Source: Syntrophomonadaceae bacterium
GTDB taxonomy: Bacteria; Bacillota; Dethiobacteria; DTU022
DNA: 19,751 nt
Reading direction: 5' to 3'
Assembly (NCBI GenBank): GCA_007130585.1
Contig: SLSE01000130.1
Location: 1-19,751 of the forward strand
This document shows positions 8,090 to 14,565 of the stretch, piece by piece. Position 1 is the first letter of the stretch. Every line of letters starts with the position of its first letter. The notes below the pieces were generated by a model. It made no database searches. It was not told where the DNA came from and saw nothing but the letters and a program-made list of their open reading frames with translations. Position numbers and translations under genes: made by a program.

Positions 8090-8841
8090 TGACCGATCAT
8101 AAAAATAAACTGGATGATAATTTAATCAAAGAAGCCCTGCGCCGCGAGATGGACTCTATTGATGCTCCTCCGGCCGGCCGGGCCTGGCAGAATATTGAAT
8201 TGGCCCTTGAAAAACACCGGTCGCCCGCCAGGCAGCGCAGTTTCGTATGGAGCCGCGCTGCGGCAGTAGCAGCAGCCTGCCTGGTATTAGTGCTAGGCGG
8301 TATAGGCATCTACAGGAGTTTTGACATCATGCCCCTGGCTGATTTTGGAGCAGCGCCCGAGGCTTCCGATGAAGTGGGCCTGCTCACGGTGGATGAGGCA
8401 GCGGATCAACCGGAAATTATCGAGGAAGATACGGCCCGGGAGCAATACATTCAAGAACCACCGGTCGGCGAAGTTGATCTTTCGCCGCCGGATTGGCCGG
8501 CAAGCCTGCCGGGCAACTATATCCTGGGCGATACGGTCACACTGAGTGAGGAGGGAGAACCCGGTTACGCCGGAGCCGTTTACTACAGCCCCGATGTTGA
8601 CCTGCTGCTGGTAAAAAAGGAAACCGGTGACCAGGAATTGTCGGGCTTTCTTGAGCTCCTGGGTGTTCATATTGAAGCTGACATCCGGGATATAGATGAG
8701 ATAAATGGTTTTGTTTACTTTACCGCGGGAGAACTTTCGGGCCTGGCCTGGCACGAAAACGGCCGTTACCAGGCCCTGCTGGTTCTGTCCGGAGAGATGG
8801 TGCAGGAAGAGCTGGAAGATCTTGCTGCTGCGATGGAATAG
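8089..8841 (+). CDS. putative one-TM anti-sigma factor
   Basis: 250 residues. Residues 1 to about 60 are charged and cytoplasmic, about 61-80 form one TM helix (AAVAAACLVLVLGGIGI), and the rest is outside. An acidic, Pro-rich stalk leads to a small domain (LPGNYILGDTV, then GYAGAVYYSPDVDLLLVKKE, FVYFTAGELSGLAWHENGRYQALLVLSG), which resembles the DUF4367-type outer domains of Firmicutes anti-sigma proteins. The N-terminal part lacks the zinc-binding HxxxCxxC anti-sigma motif: it contains no cysteine before the TM. The role is inferred mainly from being translationally coupled to the ECF sigma gene and from the one-TM topology. The GLUG and SSS genes nearby show no evidence of belonging to the same system. 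Confidence 0.8.
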   Translation: MTDHKNKLDDNLIKEALRREMDSIDAPPAGRAWQNIELALEKHRSPARQRSFVWSRAAAVAAACLVLVLGGIGIYRSFDIMPLADFGAAPEASDEVGLLTVDEAADQPEIIEEDTAREQYIQEPPVGEVDLSPPDWPASLPGNYILGDTVTLSEEGEPGYAGAVYYSPDVDLLLVKKETGDQELSGFLELLGVHIEADIRDIDEINGFVYFTAGELSGLAWHENGRYQALLVLSGEMVQEELEDLAAAME

Positions 8842-8855
8842 GCTGAATAAGGTTT

Positions 8856-9851
8856 TTATGAAGGCTTGATATACTTCATCATTTTACGCAGCTTTTTCCC
8901 TACTTCCACGATCGGGTGTTTTTCTTCTATTTTTCTCAGCGCTTTAAATTGCGGTTGGTTGGCCTGGTTTTCCGTTATCCATTCCAGGGCAAAACGGCCG
9001 CTTTGTATTTCAGCCAAAATATCTTCCATTTCATAGCGGACATCTTCATTAATTACCCGGGGTCCCCTTGTCAAATCGCCGTATTCTGCCGTATCGCTGA
9101 CAGAGTAGCGCATTCTTTCCAGGCCGCCCTCGTATATAAGGTCGACAATCAGCTTGAGTTCGTGCAGGCATTCGAAATAGGCCACTTCCGGCTGGTAACC
9201 GGCATCGACAAGAGTATCAAAGCTTGCTTTGATCAGTGACGACACCCCGCCGCAGAGAATGACCTGTTCTCCGAACAGGTCTGTCTCTGTTTCTTCCTGC
9301 AGGCTGGTTTCGATAACCCCCGAGCGGGTACAGCCGATTCCCCTGGCGTAAGCCAGGGCCAGCTGCTTGGCTTTTCCGGTGTAGTCCTGGTGGACGGCCA
9401 TCAGGGCGGGAACGCCTGCTCCCTCGGTGTAGAGCCTTCTTAAAAGATGGCCGGGGCTTTTCGGAGCGATCATGAAGACGTCGACATTTTCAGGAGGAAC
9501 GACCTGGTTGTATAAAATGTTAAACCCGTGAGAAACAACCAGGGCCTTTCCTTCGGTAAGGTGGGGGAGAACCGACTCTTTATAAACTGCAGCCTGGTGA
9601 TTATCGCCGATCAGGATCTGGATGATATCAGCTGCTTCTGAAGCTTCTTTTACTGTCATAACTTCCAGGCCGTCTTTTTTTGCCTGTTCCCTGCTTTTAC
9701 TTTCCCTGTGCAGGCCCACAATAACATCCAGCCCGCTGTCCTTAAGGTTCTGTGCCTGGGAATGTCCCTGGCTGCCGTAGCCCAGTACGGCAATTTTCTT
9801 GTTCTTCAGGACGTTTAAATCAGCATCCTGGTCGTAATACATAATGGCCAT
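8856..9851 (-). CDS. ilvC: ketol-acid reductoisomerase, class I
   Basis: 331 residues, the usual class I length. It converts 2-acetolactate or 2-aceto-2-hydroxybutyrate to the dihydroxy acid in valine, leucine and isoleucine synthesis. The N-terminal Rossmann fold has GYGSQGHSQAQNL at about 24-36 and the cofactor-specificity loop LHRESKS, whose basic and serine residues suggest NADPH. The knotted C-terminal domain has APKSPGHLLRR, EETETDLFGEQ with the metal-binding Asp and Glu, CLHELKLIVDLIYEGG and the serine-bearing YSVSDTAEYGD. The ATG at 9851 follows GGAGG by nine bases; an ATG four codons in is an alternative. It stands alone: no ilvB, ilvN, ilvD or leu genes are present, and the gene points against its neighbours. 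Its 3' end converges on the anti-sigma gene with only 14 bases between. Confidence 0.97.
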   Translation of the reverse strand: MAIMYYDQDADLNVLKNKKIAVLGYGSQGHSQAQNLKDSGLDVIVGLHRESKSREQAKKDGLEVMTVKEASEAADIIQILIGDNHQAAVYKESVLPHLTEGKALVVSHGFNILYNQVVPPENVDVFMIAPKSPGHLLRRLYTEGAGVPALMAVHQDYTGKAKQLALAYARGIGCTRSGVIETSLQEETETDLFGEQVILCGGVSSLIKASFDTLVDAGYQPEVAYFECLHELKLIVDLIYEGGLERMRYSVSDTAEYGDLTRGPRVINEDVRYEMEDILAEIQSGRFALEWITENQANQPQFKALRKIEEKHPIVEVGKKLRKMMKYIKPS

Positions 9852-9895
9852 TTATAAAATCCTCCCTGCAAATAGAATAACATTAACTATTAGCT

Positions 9896-9901
9896 ATTAT
9901 A
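9896..9901 (-). promoter_or_regulatory. probable -10 element of the ilvC promoter
   Basis: On the minus strand a perfect TATAAT occupies 9901-9896, about 45 bases before the ilvC start. No good -35 hexamer lies 16-18 bases further up; that space is taken by the palindrome at 9908-9925, which would fit a regulated or activator-dependent promoter. Confidence 0.55.
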
Positions 9902-9907
9902 AATCAA

Positions 9908-9925
9908 TTTCCTGCCGGCAGGAAA
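9908..9925. promoter_or_regulatory. 18-bp perfect palindrome, candidate operator
   Basis: TTTCCTGCCGGCAGGAAA is its own reverse complement over 18 bases with no spacer. It lies between ilvC and the divergent kinase-like gene and covers the spacer and -35 position of the likely ilvC promoter. The flank towards the kinase-like gene (9923-9970) is A-rich. A dimeric regulator site is the natural reading; which regulator is unknown. No terminator-like U-tract follows on the ilvC strand. Confidence 0.5.
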
Positions 9926-10014
9926 AGTAAAATAGAAAATTGAAGTAAAATAACAGTAAATATTGGTTTATCCAAATGCTGGATACTGCCGGCAAAAAGA
10001 AAGCAAGGAGTCTC

Positions 10015-10764
10015 ATGATTGGAAACTATGATCCCGGTTACCTGTTAACCCAGAGCGTAAATATACTGGTTTTAATTGGAAGCCAATATTTTAATGGTTT
10101 ACTGGTGATCCATAAAAACGTCAGGGTAAATTATACCCGTAAAATAAACCACTTCATGCTGTTCTTTGTTCCGATCCTCTTAAACAGGGGTTACGCCCAT
10201 TATGAGACATATGGCTTATTTATAATTGGAGCATTTCTTGCCGTGGCCAAGTTTATTTTCTACACCGGACCGGTAAGAAACAGGGTGCCGTTTATTAATG
10301 TAATGTTTACTTCATTTGATCGGCCCGAGGACCGGCCGCATACCCTGTTATGGCTGGTAACCCAGACCGCTGCCGGTTACATGGTCCTCATACCGATGAG
10401 TATCCTTTTTGCCGCTCATGATCTTTTGGAATTTGTCCTGATCCCCATTCTGATTTACGGTATTGGTGACGGGCTGGCTGAACCGGTAGGCGTTCGTTTT
10501 GGCAGGCACAGGTACAGAACCCCGGCCCTGTTTACCGGAAAAGAGTATTACCGGACCCTGGAAGGGAGCGCCGCAGTTTTTTTTACCAGCCTGGCAATTA
10601 TAGCTGCTTATTACAATTATTTTACACCCCAGCAGTTTCTTGCCGCCATAATTGCCGTGCCGGTTATCATGACTCTGGTCGAAGCTCTTTCACCGCATAC
10701 CTGGGATGCTCCGACCCTTTTTCTGGCCGGCTATATAACTCTCTACAGCATCGCCATGATCTAA
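10015..10764 (+). CDS. dolichol/phytol kinase-like membrane protein
   Basis: 249 residues from the ATG at 10015, which has AAGGAG at 10005-10010, although spaced only four bases away. An in-frame ATG at 9976 has no ribosome binding site. About seven hydrophobic segments are visible. The conserved block GDGLAEPVGVRFG at 151-163, followed by TGKEYYRTLEGSAAVF, is the signature of the phytol/dolichol kinase and CTP-dependent cytidylyltransferase-like membrane family (VTE5/Sec59-like), in which an isoprenoid alcohol is phosphorylated, usually with CTP. The substrate here is not determinable. It heads an apparent operon with a substrate-binding lipoprotein (32-base gap) and a PAP2 phosphatase, which suggests a paired kinase/phosphatase on a lipid phosphate. 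That link is inference. Confidence 0.85.
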   Translation: MIGNYDPGYLLTQSVNILVLIGSQYFNGLLVIHKNVRVNYTRKINHFMLFFVPILLNRGYAHYETYGLFIIGAFLAVAKFIFYTGPVRNRVPFINVMFTSFDRPEDRPHTLLWLVTQTAAGYMVLIPMSILFAAHDLLEFVLIPILIYGIGDGLAEPVGVRFGRHRYRTPALFTGKEYYRTLEGSAAVFFTSLAIIAAYYNYFTPQQFLAAIIAVPVIMTLVEALSPHTWDAPTLFLAGYITLYSIAMI

Positions 10765-10796
10765 CCAAGTGGTTTCGGACAGGAGGTTAAGGCCCA

Positions 10797-11762
10797 ATGG
10801 TGAGGGAAAAAACGATCCGCAGTTTCCTGGTTTGCTCAACAGCAGTATTATTATGTCTCGCCCTGGCAGGATGTCCGGCCCGGGAACCGGAAGTGCCGGA
10901 AAGGGAAGTCAGTCTTGCCGCCAGCCAGGAATTTATTACCTCGGAAGAAGGTTTGGTTAGCCTGGAAGAAACATATGATTTCCAATTCGGCATCATTTAT
11001 GAAATGGCCATCGGGTTAACTCACGAAGCGCTGCGGCAGGGGGATGTTGATGCTGCCATAGGTTATGCCACTGACGGTAAAATTAAAGAAATAGACCTGC
11101 TTTTGTTGGAGGATGATCGGGGAGCGTTTCCCGCCCGCAATCCTGCTCCCGTAATCCAGGGTGAAGTCCTTGAAAAATATCCTCAGATCGAGACTGTGCT
11201 GGCTGAGGTTGCCCGGCAGCTTGACAGCCGGGCGATGTCTGAACTTAATTTCCGGGCCGATATTGAAGAGGAAGAGCATGCAGACGTTGCGATGGACTGG
11301 CTATTGGAAAAAGAACTCATATCCCGCACGGAAACGTTTGCGCCGGGGGAAGAACCTGTTAGAGTTGGTTCCAAGGAATTCACTGAACAACTGATCCTGA
11401 GGTATATCACAATTTATGCCCTTCAGGATGCCGGTATCCCTGTCGAAGACCAGATGCACAGGGTCGGAACAGGGGCAACCCGCGCCGCTTTGCTTTACGG
11501 TGACATTGATCTGTACTGGGAATATACCGGTGTAGCCTGGAACAGTATTTTCGGAGAAGAAGAAATAATAGCCGATTCTGACAGGGTTTTTGAAAAAGTT
11601 GCCGCAAGGGATGCCGAAACAGGTTTGATCTGGCTCCAGTATGCGCCACTTAATAAAACTTATACGGTAATGATGTACAAAGATCAGGCCGAGACCCTGG
11701 AAATCAATACGCTCAGCGAATTTGCGTTATGGGTTAAACAGGTCCAGGCGGGTGAATATTAA
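10797..11762 (+). CDS. osmoprotectant-type substrate-binding lipoprotein, lobes permuted
   Basis: 321 residues, ATG preceded by AGGAGG at 10781-10786. Residues 1-26 are a lipoprotein signal with lipobox LAGC, giving lipidated Cys26. The mature protein is recognisable as the OpuBC/OpuCC/OsmF glycine betaine/choline-binding fold, but in swapped order. Residues about 38-172 match what is normally the C-terminal half (EFITSEEGLVSLEETYDF, GLTHEALRQGDVDAAIGYATDG, LEDDRGAFPARNPAPVI, LEKYPQIETVL, ELN). Residues about 187-321 match what is normally the N-terminal half (VRVGSKEFTEQLIL, GATRAALLYGDIDLYWEYTGVAW, LIWLQYAPLNKTYTVMM). Two-lobed binding proteins tolerate this, and lobe order is known to differ between OpuAC and ProX types. 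No permease or ATPase gene lies nearby. The following PAP2 gene begins three bases after the stop. The ligand is probably a quaternary amine, but this is unproven. Confidence 0.88.
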   Translation: MVREKTIRSFLVCSTAVLLCLALAGCPAREPEVPEREVSLAASQEFITSEEGLVSLEETYDFQFGIIYEMAIGLTHEALRQGDVDAAIGYATDGKIKEIDLLLLEDDRGAFPARNPAPVIQGEVLEKYPQIETVLAEVARQLDSRAMSELNFRADIEEEEHADVAMDWLLEKELISRTETFAPGEEPVRVGSKEFTEQLILRYITIYALQDAGIPVEDQMHRVGTGATRAALLYGDIDLYWEYTGVAWNSIFGEEEIIADSDRVFEKVAARDAETGLIWLQYAPLNKTYTVMMYKDQAETLEINTLSEFALWVKQVQAGEY

Positions 11763-11765
11763 AAT

Positions 11766-12752
11766 ATGGAATTGTTTCCCCTGAAGCACGGTTATTTTAC
11801 GTCTAAACCTTCACTGGAAAAAAAACTTCGCCAGGTATGGCTTTTCGCTGTGCTGCTTATTACGCTTATCCTTATTTTGTTCTGGTATCCGCTGCGCGAT
11901 CCGGAATCAACTTACGCGCTGGTTTCCATTACTATAACCAACCCTGCCGTGCTGTACTTTTTCCGGGCGGTCACAATACTGGGCAGCGAGGGGTTTTTCC
12001 TGGTTCTTTTTTCCACGATCTACTGGTCGGTCAGTAAGACGCTCGGTTCCTGGGGCCTGATTATCATGGCAGTGTCAATATTCCTAACCAGCGAGATTCC
12101 GAAAGACTTAATCAGGTTGCCCAGGCCCGATATCAGGGGGGTAACGGTCCCTACCTATACTTTTCCCAGCGGGCATACCTCCGGCGCGGTAAGTGTGTGG
12201 GGATCTATGGCAATTATTATCAGAAAGCGCTGGTTCTGGTTTTCTGCTCTTACGGTTATGATCCTGGTCGGACTTTCCAGGGTAATGCTGGGTTATCATT
12301 TTCCAGGTGATGTCCTGGGCGGCCTGGTAACGGGCAGCATTTTTATCGCTCTGCTTTTTGGACTGGCCTGGAAAACCGGAGATTTTAAGTATGAAAAAAA
12401 TATGCCGTTTTATTTTTTAATGCTGCTATCTTTTTGCGGGCCCCTGGTTCTATCTTTTATACCGGCTACTTATGCCCCCAACCTGATGGGTTACGCAGCG
12501 GGAGCGGGAACAGGTTTTCTCCTGGATAAGAAATACTTAAACTTTTCTCCGGGCGGAACATGGTGGCATCACCCGGCCAGGTTTGCAATTGGCGTCTCCG
12601 GAATAGCCCTGACTACACTTGGAGCAGCGCCGTTACTGGGCCAGGGAATTAACTTTCTGACCTTTGTATTTTTTGCCCTGGCCACCTTCTGGGCTACTTA
12701 CCTGGCCCCGCTGCTGTTTATAAAAATGGGGTTGGCTGCCCGGAGTAAATAG
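11766..12752 (+). CDS. PAP2-family membrane phosphatase
   Basis: 328 residues with multiple TM helices and all three lipid-phosphatase motifs: K113-x6-R120-P121, P134-S-G-H137, and S171-R172-x5-H178-x3-D182. The two histidines and Asp182 form the expected catalytic set. PAP2 membrane enzymes remove phosphate from lipid phosphates or pyrophosphates such as undecaprenyl pyrophosphate or phosphatidic acid, with the active site usually facing outward. The C-terminal half, residues about 200-328, adds roughly five further hydrophobic segments beyond the minimal PAP2 core, so this is a longer membrane form of the family. The start is three bases after the binding-protein stop and has only a weak GGGTGA-like site, which suggests translational coupling in a three-gene operon. 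Confidence 0.92.
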   Translation: MELFPLKHGYFTSKPSLEKKLRQVWLFAVLLITLILILFWYPLRDPESTYALVSITITNPAVLYFFRAVTILGSEGFFLVLFSTIYWSVSKTLGSWGLIIMAVSIFLTSEIPKDLIRLPRPDIRGVTVPTYTFPSGHTSGAVSVWGSMAIIIRKRWFWFSALTVMILVGLSRVMLGYHFPGDVLGGLVTGSIFIALLFGLAWKTGDFKYEKNMPFYFLMLLSFCGPLVLSFIPATYAPNLMGYAAGAGTGFLLDKKYLNFSPGGTWWHHPARFAIGVSGIALTTLGAAPLLGQGINFLTFVFFALATFWATYLAPLLFIKMGLAARSK

Positions 12753-12758
12753 CCGGGC
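12738..12758 (+). terminator. weak hairpin at the end of the PAP2 gene
   Basis: GCCCGG at 12738-12743 pairs with CCGGGC at 12753-12758 across a nine-base loop that includes the stop codon. The following bases are not a clean T-run (TGAACAATTTT), so termination here is only possible. Confidence 0.3.
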
Positions 12759-12790
12759 TGAACAATTTTGCTGCTGCTTATTCAAGAATT

Positions 12791-12809
12791 GAGAATAATA
12801 ATAATGAGA
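12791..12809. promoter_or_regulatory. possible Fur/PerR-like box before rubrerythrin
   Basis: GAGAATAATAATAATGAGA matches the classical 19-base Fur box at about 13 positions by eye. It lies about 90 bases before the rubrerythrin start. Rubrerythrin genes are commonly controlled by PerR-type regulators, but an AT-rich gap will give such matches by chance and no convincing promoter frames it. Confidence 0.25.
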
Positions 12810-12900
12810 TGCAGGTATCTTTGCTACAGTTGTCAAATATTAATTAAGCGCCCGGCTGGAAAGATCAGCAGGGGTAAATTTACAGGAGGAGTGTGGATTA

Positions 12901-13473
12901 GTGAGTATTAAGGGAACTAAAACCGAAAAAAATATTTTAACAGCTTTTGCCGGAGAATCGCAGGCCCGAAACCGCTATACCTTTTTCGCAAGCAAGGCGA
13001 AAAAAGAGGGTTACGTGCAGATCTCGGCCATTTTCGAAGAAACGGCGAACCAGGAAAAAGAGCATGCCAAAAGGCTTTTTAAGCTTCTAGAAGGCGGCGA
13101 TGTAGCAATCCAGGCAGAATTTCCTGCCGGTGTGATTGGTTCCACCGGGGAAAACCTCAGGGAAGCTGCCGGTGGTGAAAACTATGAATGGACCGATATG
13201 TACCCGGGCTTTGCCGCCGTGGCCAGGGAAGAGGGGTTTAACGAAATAGCCGATATTTTCGAATCAATTGCCCTGGCTGAAAAGCAGCATGAAAAGCGCT
13301 ACCTGTCTTTAATGAATAACATAGAAAATGGAAAAGTTTTCAGAAAAGACGAACCCGTTAAATGGTACTGCCGAAACTGCGGCTATGTATCTGAAGGTAT
13401 GGAAGCGCCCGAAGTCTGCCCTTCCTGTAACCACAAACGGGATCATTTTGAGACTATTTGTGAAAACTGGTAA
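12901..13473 (+). CDS. rbr: rubrerythrin
   Basis: 190 residues from a GTG start with AGGAGG about 12 bases upstream. Rubrerythrin reduces hydrogen peroxide in anaerobes using electrons passed through its rubredoxin domain. The four-helix diiron domain supplies E19, E52, H55, E93, E96, E127 and H130, matching the ligand set of the Desulfovibrio vulgaris protein almost position for position. The C-terminal rubredoxin-like domain has C157-x2-C160 and C173-x2-C176 for its Fe(SCys)4 site. All key residues are present and the length is normal. It is cytoplasmic. It stands alone or with the hydrolase-family gene 57 bases downstream; no rubredoxin or superoxide reductase gene is next to it. Confidence 0.97.
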   Translation: MSIKGTKTEKNILTAFAGESQARNRYTFFASKAKKEGYVQISAIFEETANQEKEHAKRLFKLLEGGDVAIQAEFPAGVIGSTGENLREAAGGENYEWTDMYPGFAAVAREEGFNEIADIFESIALAEKQHEKRYLSLMNNIENGKVFRKDEPVKWYCRNCGYVSEGMEAPEVCPSCNHKRDHFETICENW

Positions 13474-13530
13474 AATACGGCGGAGATATTTTAAGATTTC
13501 CGCCCGATCATTATCCTGGAGGGAAACAAA

Positions 13531-14307
13531 TTGAAACTGGTCCGCTTTCTGGCAAACGGAACTCCCCGGTTTGGAAAACTTGTCCGGGATATAATTGTTG
13601 AGCTTGATGTCCCCGTTTCTGATTGGAATCCGGATAATTTTTCGGAAACCGGGCGCAGTTATGATATCAACGCGGTGAGACTGTTATCTCCCTGCCTGCC
13701 GTCAAAAATAATCTGCCTCGGGCTTAACTACCGTTCCCATGCCGAGGAAATGAACTATCCCCTGCCAAAAAAACCGATCATATTTATGAAGCCTTCCACT
13801 TCAGTGATCGGCACCGGCGATCAAATTATCTACCCCCCGCAAAGTAAGAGGGTTGATTATGAAGCTGAACTGGGAGTGGTTATCGGTCGAAATGCCTATA
13901 GGATTAGCGCAGCAGAGGCGCTGGATTATGTGGTAGGCTACACCTGCGCCAATGATGTTACCGCCCGCGATAAACAGCCTAAAGAGGGCCAGTGGACATA
14001 CGCCAAGAGTTTTGATACTTTCTGCCCGCTTGGACCTGTTATTGAAACCGGTATAGAAAACCCTGAAAGCTTCGTAGTCAGGGGTTATTTAAATGGCAGG
14101 CAGGTCCAGGAAGCCCCTACGTCCGATCACTATTTCTCGGTGGCCGAAATAATAGAGTTCGTGTCCGGCTGCATGACCCTGCTGCCGGGTGATGTGATCC
14201 TGACGGGCACTCCTTCCGGAATTGGTTCTTTGAACCCGGGCGATCAGTTTGCAGTTGTCATAGACCGGATCGGGACATTGAAGAATACCATTATCCGGGC
14301 AGATTGA
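13531..14307 (+). CDS. fumarylacetoacetate hydrolase family enzyme
   Basis: 258 residues from a TTG start with GGAGGG about eight bases upstream. The family core is clear: CLGLNYRSHAEEM and KKPIIFMKPSTSVIGTGD, then the metal-binding DYEAELGVVIG at 109-119, GYTCANDVTARD ending at D147, YAKSFDTFCPLGP, and the C-terminal LLPGDVILTGTPSGIG. Members hydrolyse or decarboxylate/isomerise 2,4-diketo or 2-oxo acids with Mg2+. This short, single-domain form resembles the HpcE-like and FAHD1-like groups, which include acylpyruvate hydrolase, oxaloacetate decarboxylase and oxaloacetate tautomerase activities. No aromatic degradation genes are nearby, so a housekeeping role such as oxaloacetate tautomerisation is more likely than homoprotocatechuate breakdown. 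The exact substrate is not visible. Confidence 0.92.
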   Translation: MKLVRFLANGTPRFGKLVRDIIVELDVPVSDWNPDNFSETGRSYDINAVRLLSPCLPSKIICLGLNYRSHAEEMNYPLPKKPIIFMKPSTSVIGTGDQIIYPPQSKRVDYEAELGVVIGRNAYRISAAEALDYVVGYTCANDVTARDKQPKEGQWTYAKSFDTFCPLGPVIETGIENPESFVVRGYLNGRQVQEAPTSDHYFSVAEIIEFVSGCMTLLPGDVILTGTPSGIGSLNPGDQFAVVIDRIGTLKNTIIRAD

Positions 14308-14311
14308 GTAG

Positions 14312-14334
14312 TTTCGCAGGCGAAAAATTTATCA
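14312..14334 (+). terminator. weak hairpin after the FAH-family gene
   Basis: TTTCGC at 14312-14317 and GCGAAA at 14320-14325 form a six-base perfect inverted repeat separated by two bases, followed by AATTTATCA and a later T-run. A two-base loop means the inner pair probably opens. It may end the upstream transcript before the trk promoter. Confidence 0.3.
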
Positions 14335-14354
14335 GTTTTTAAAGTAAAATGGTG

Positions 14355-14383
14355 TTGTCATCAACCAAACCATAGTATATAAT
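14355..14383 (+). promoter_or_regulatory. sigma-A-type promoter of the trk operon
   Basis: TTGTCA at 14355-14360 and a perfect TATAAT at 14378-14383 are separated by exactly 17 bases. Transcription should start near 14390, giving a leader of about 175 bases before trkA. This is the best promoter in the window. Confidence 0.85.
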
Positions 14384-14389
14384 ATAAGC

Positions 14390-14541
14390 AGTTTACTAGA
14401 CCGTTCAAGGCAAGCCTGTTTTCTGGCAGGGGCGCCGGGCCTCGGGTCCTCTGGGTACGAGAGACAGCAGGCTGTCGGTCAGGAATAGATTTTTAAATTT
14501 TTCTCCCTGATGAGGCAGCGTAGCCGCTGTCTCTTTTTTTT
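14390..14541 (+). ncRNA. structured trkA leader RNA, candidate riboswitch
   Basis: The leader between the promoter and trkA has nested complementarity. GACCG 14399-14403 pairs with CGGTC 14476-14480, and AGCCTG 14413-14418 pairs with CAGGCT 14468-14473. Inside lies a hairpin of CAGGGG 14427-14432 with CCTCTG 14448-14453, continued by CCG/CGG. The single-stranded remainder includes GGTACGAGAGAC. Downstream, a terminator hairpin lies at 14512-14533. GAGACAGC 14461-14468 is perfectly complementary to GCTGTCTC 14526-14533, the terminator's 3' arm, so it can act as an antiterminator. This is the layout of a transcription-attenuating riboswitch or protein-bound leader. I could not match it to the ydaO (c-di-AMP), M-box, T-box or guanidine consensus sequences I know. 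Confidence 0.65.
14512..14541 (+). terminator. intrinsic terminator inside the trkA leader
   Basis: GAGGCAGCG at 14512-14520 and CGCTGTCTC at 14525-14533 form a nine-base stem with one G-U pair and a TAGC loop, directly followed by eight T. It lies 24 bases before the trkA ATG and downstream of a strong promoter, so it must be conditionally bypassed for the operon to be expressed. Confidence 0.88.
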
Positions 14542-14565
14542 CGCGAAAGGCAGGTTGTCTGAACA

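Noticed and set aside
8293..8754. 153-codon minus-strand open frame over the anti-sigma gene
   Set aside because: No ribosome binding site or recognisable motif, and it overlaps a well-supported plus-strand gene coupled to the sigma factor.
8856..9851. Inactive or unusual ilvC because of APKSPGH in place of the commoner APKGPGH
   Set aside because: The Gly/Ser change occurs within class I enzymes as far as I know, and all metal and substrate motifs are intact.
9852..10014. T-box or leucine/valine attenuator before ilvC
   Set aside because: The gap is too short, and neither the T-box sequence nor a leader peptide rich in branched-chain codons is visible.
14399..14541. c-di-AMP (ydaO/yuaA), M-box, T-box or guanidine riboswitch assignment for the trk leader
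   Set aside because: The conserved blocks of these classes as I remember them are not present; only the general architecture is supported, so no class is named.
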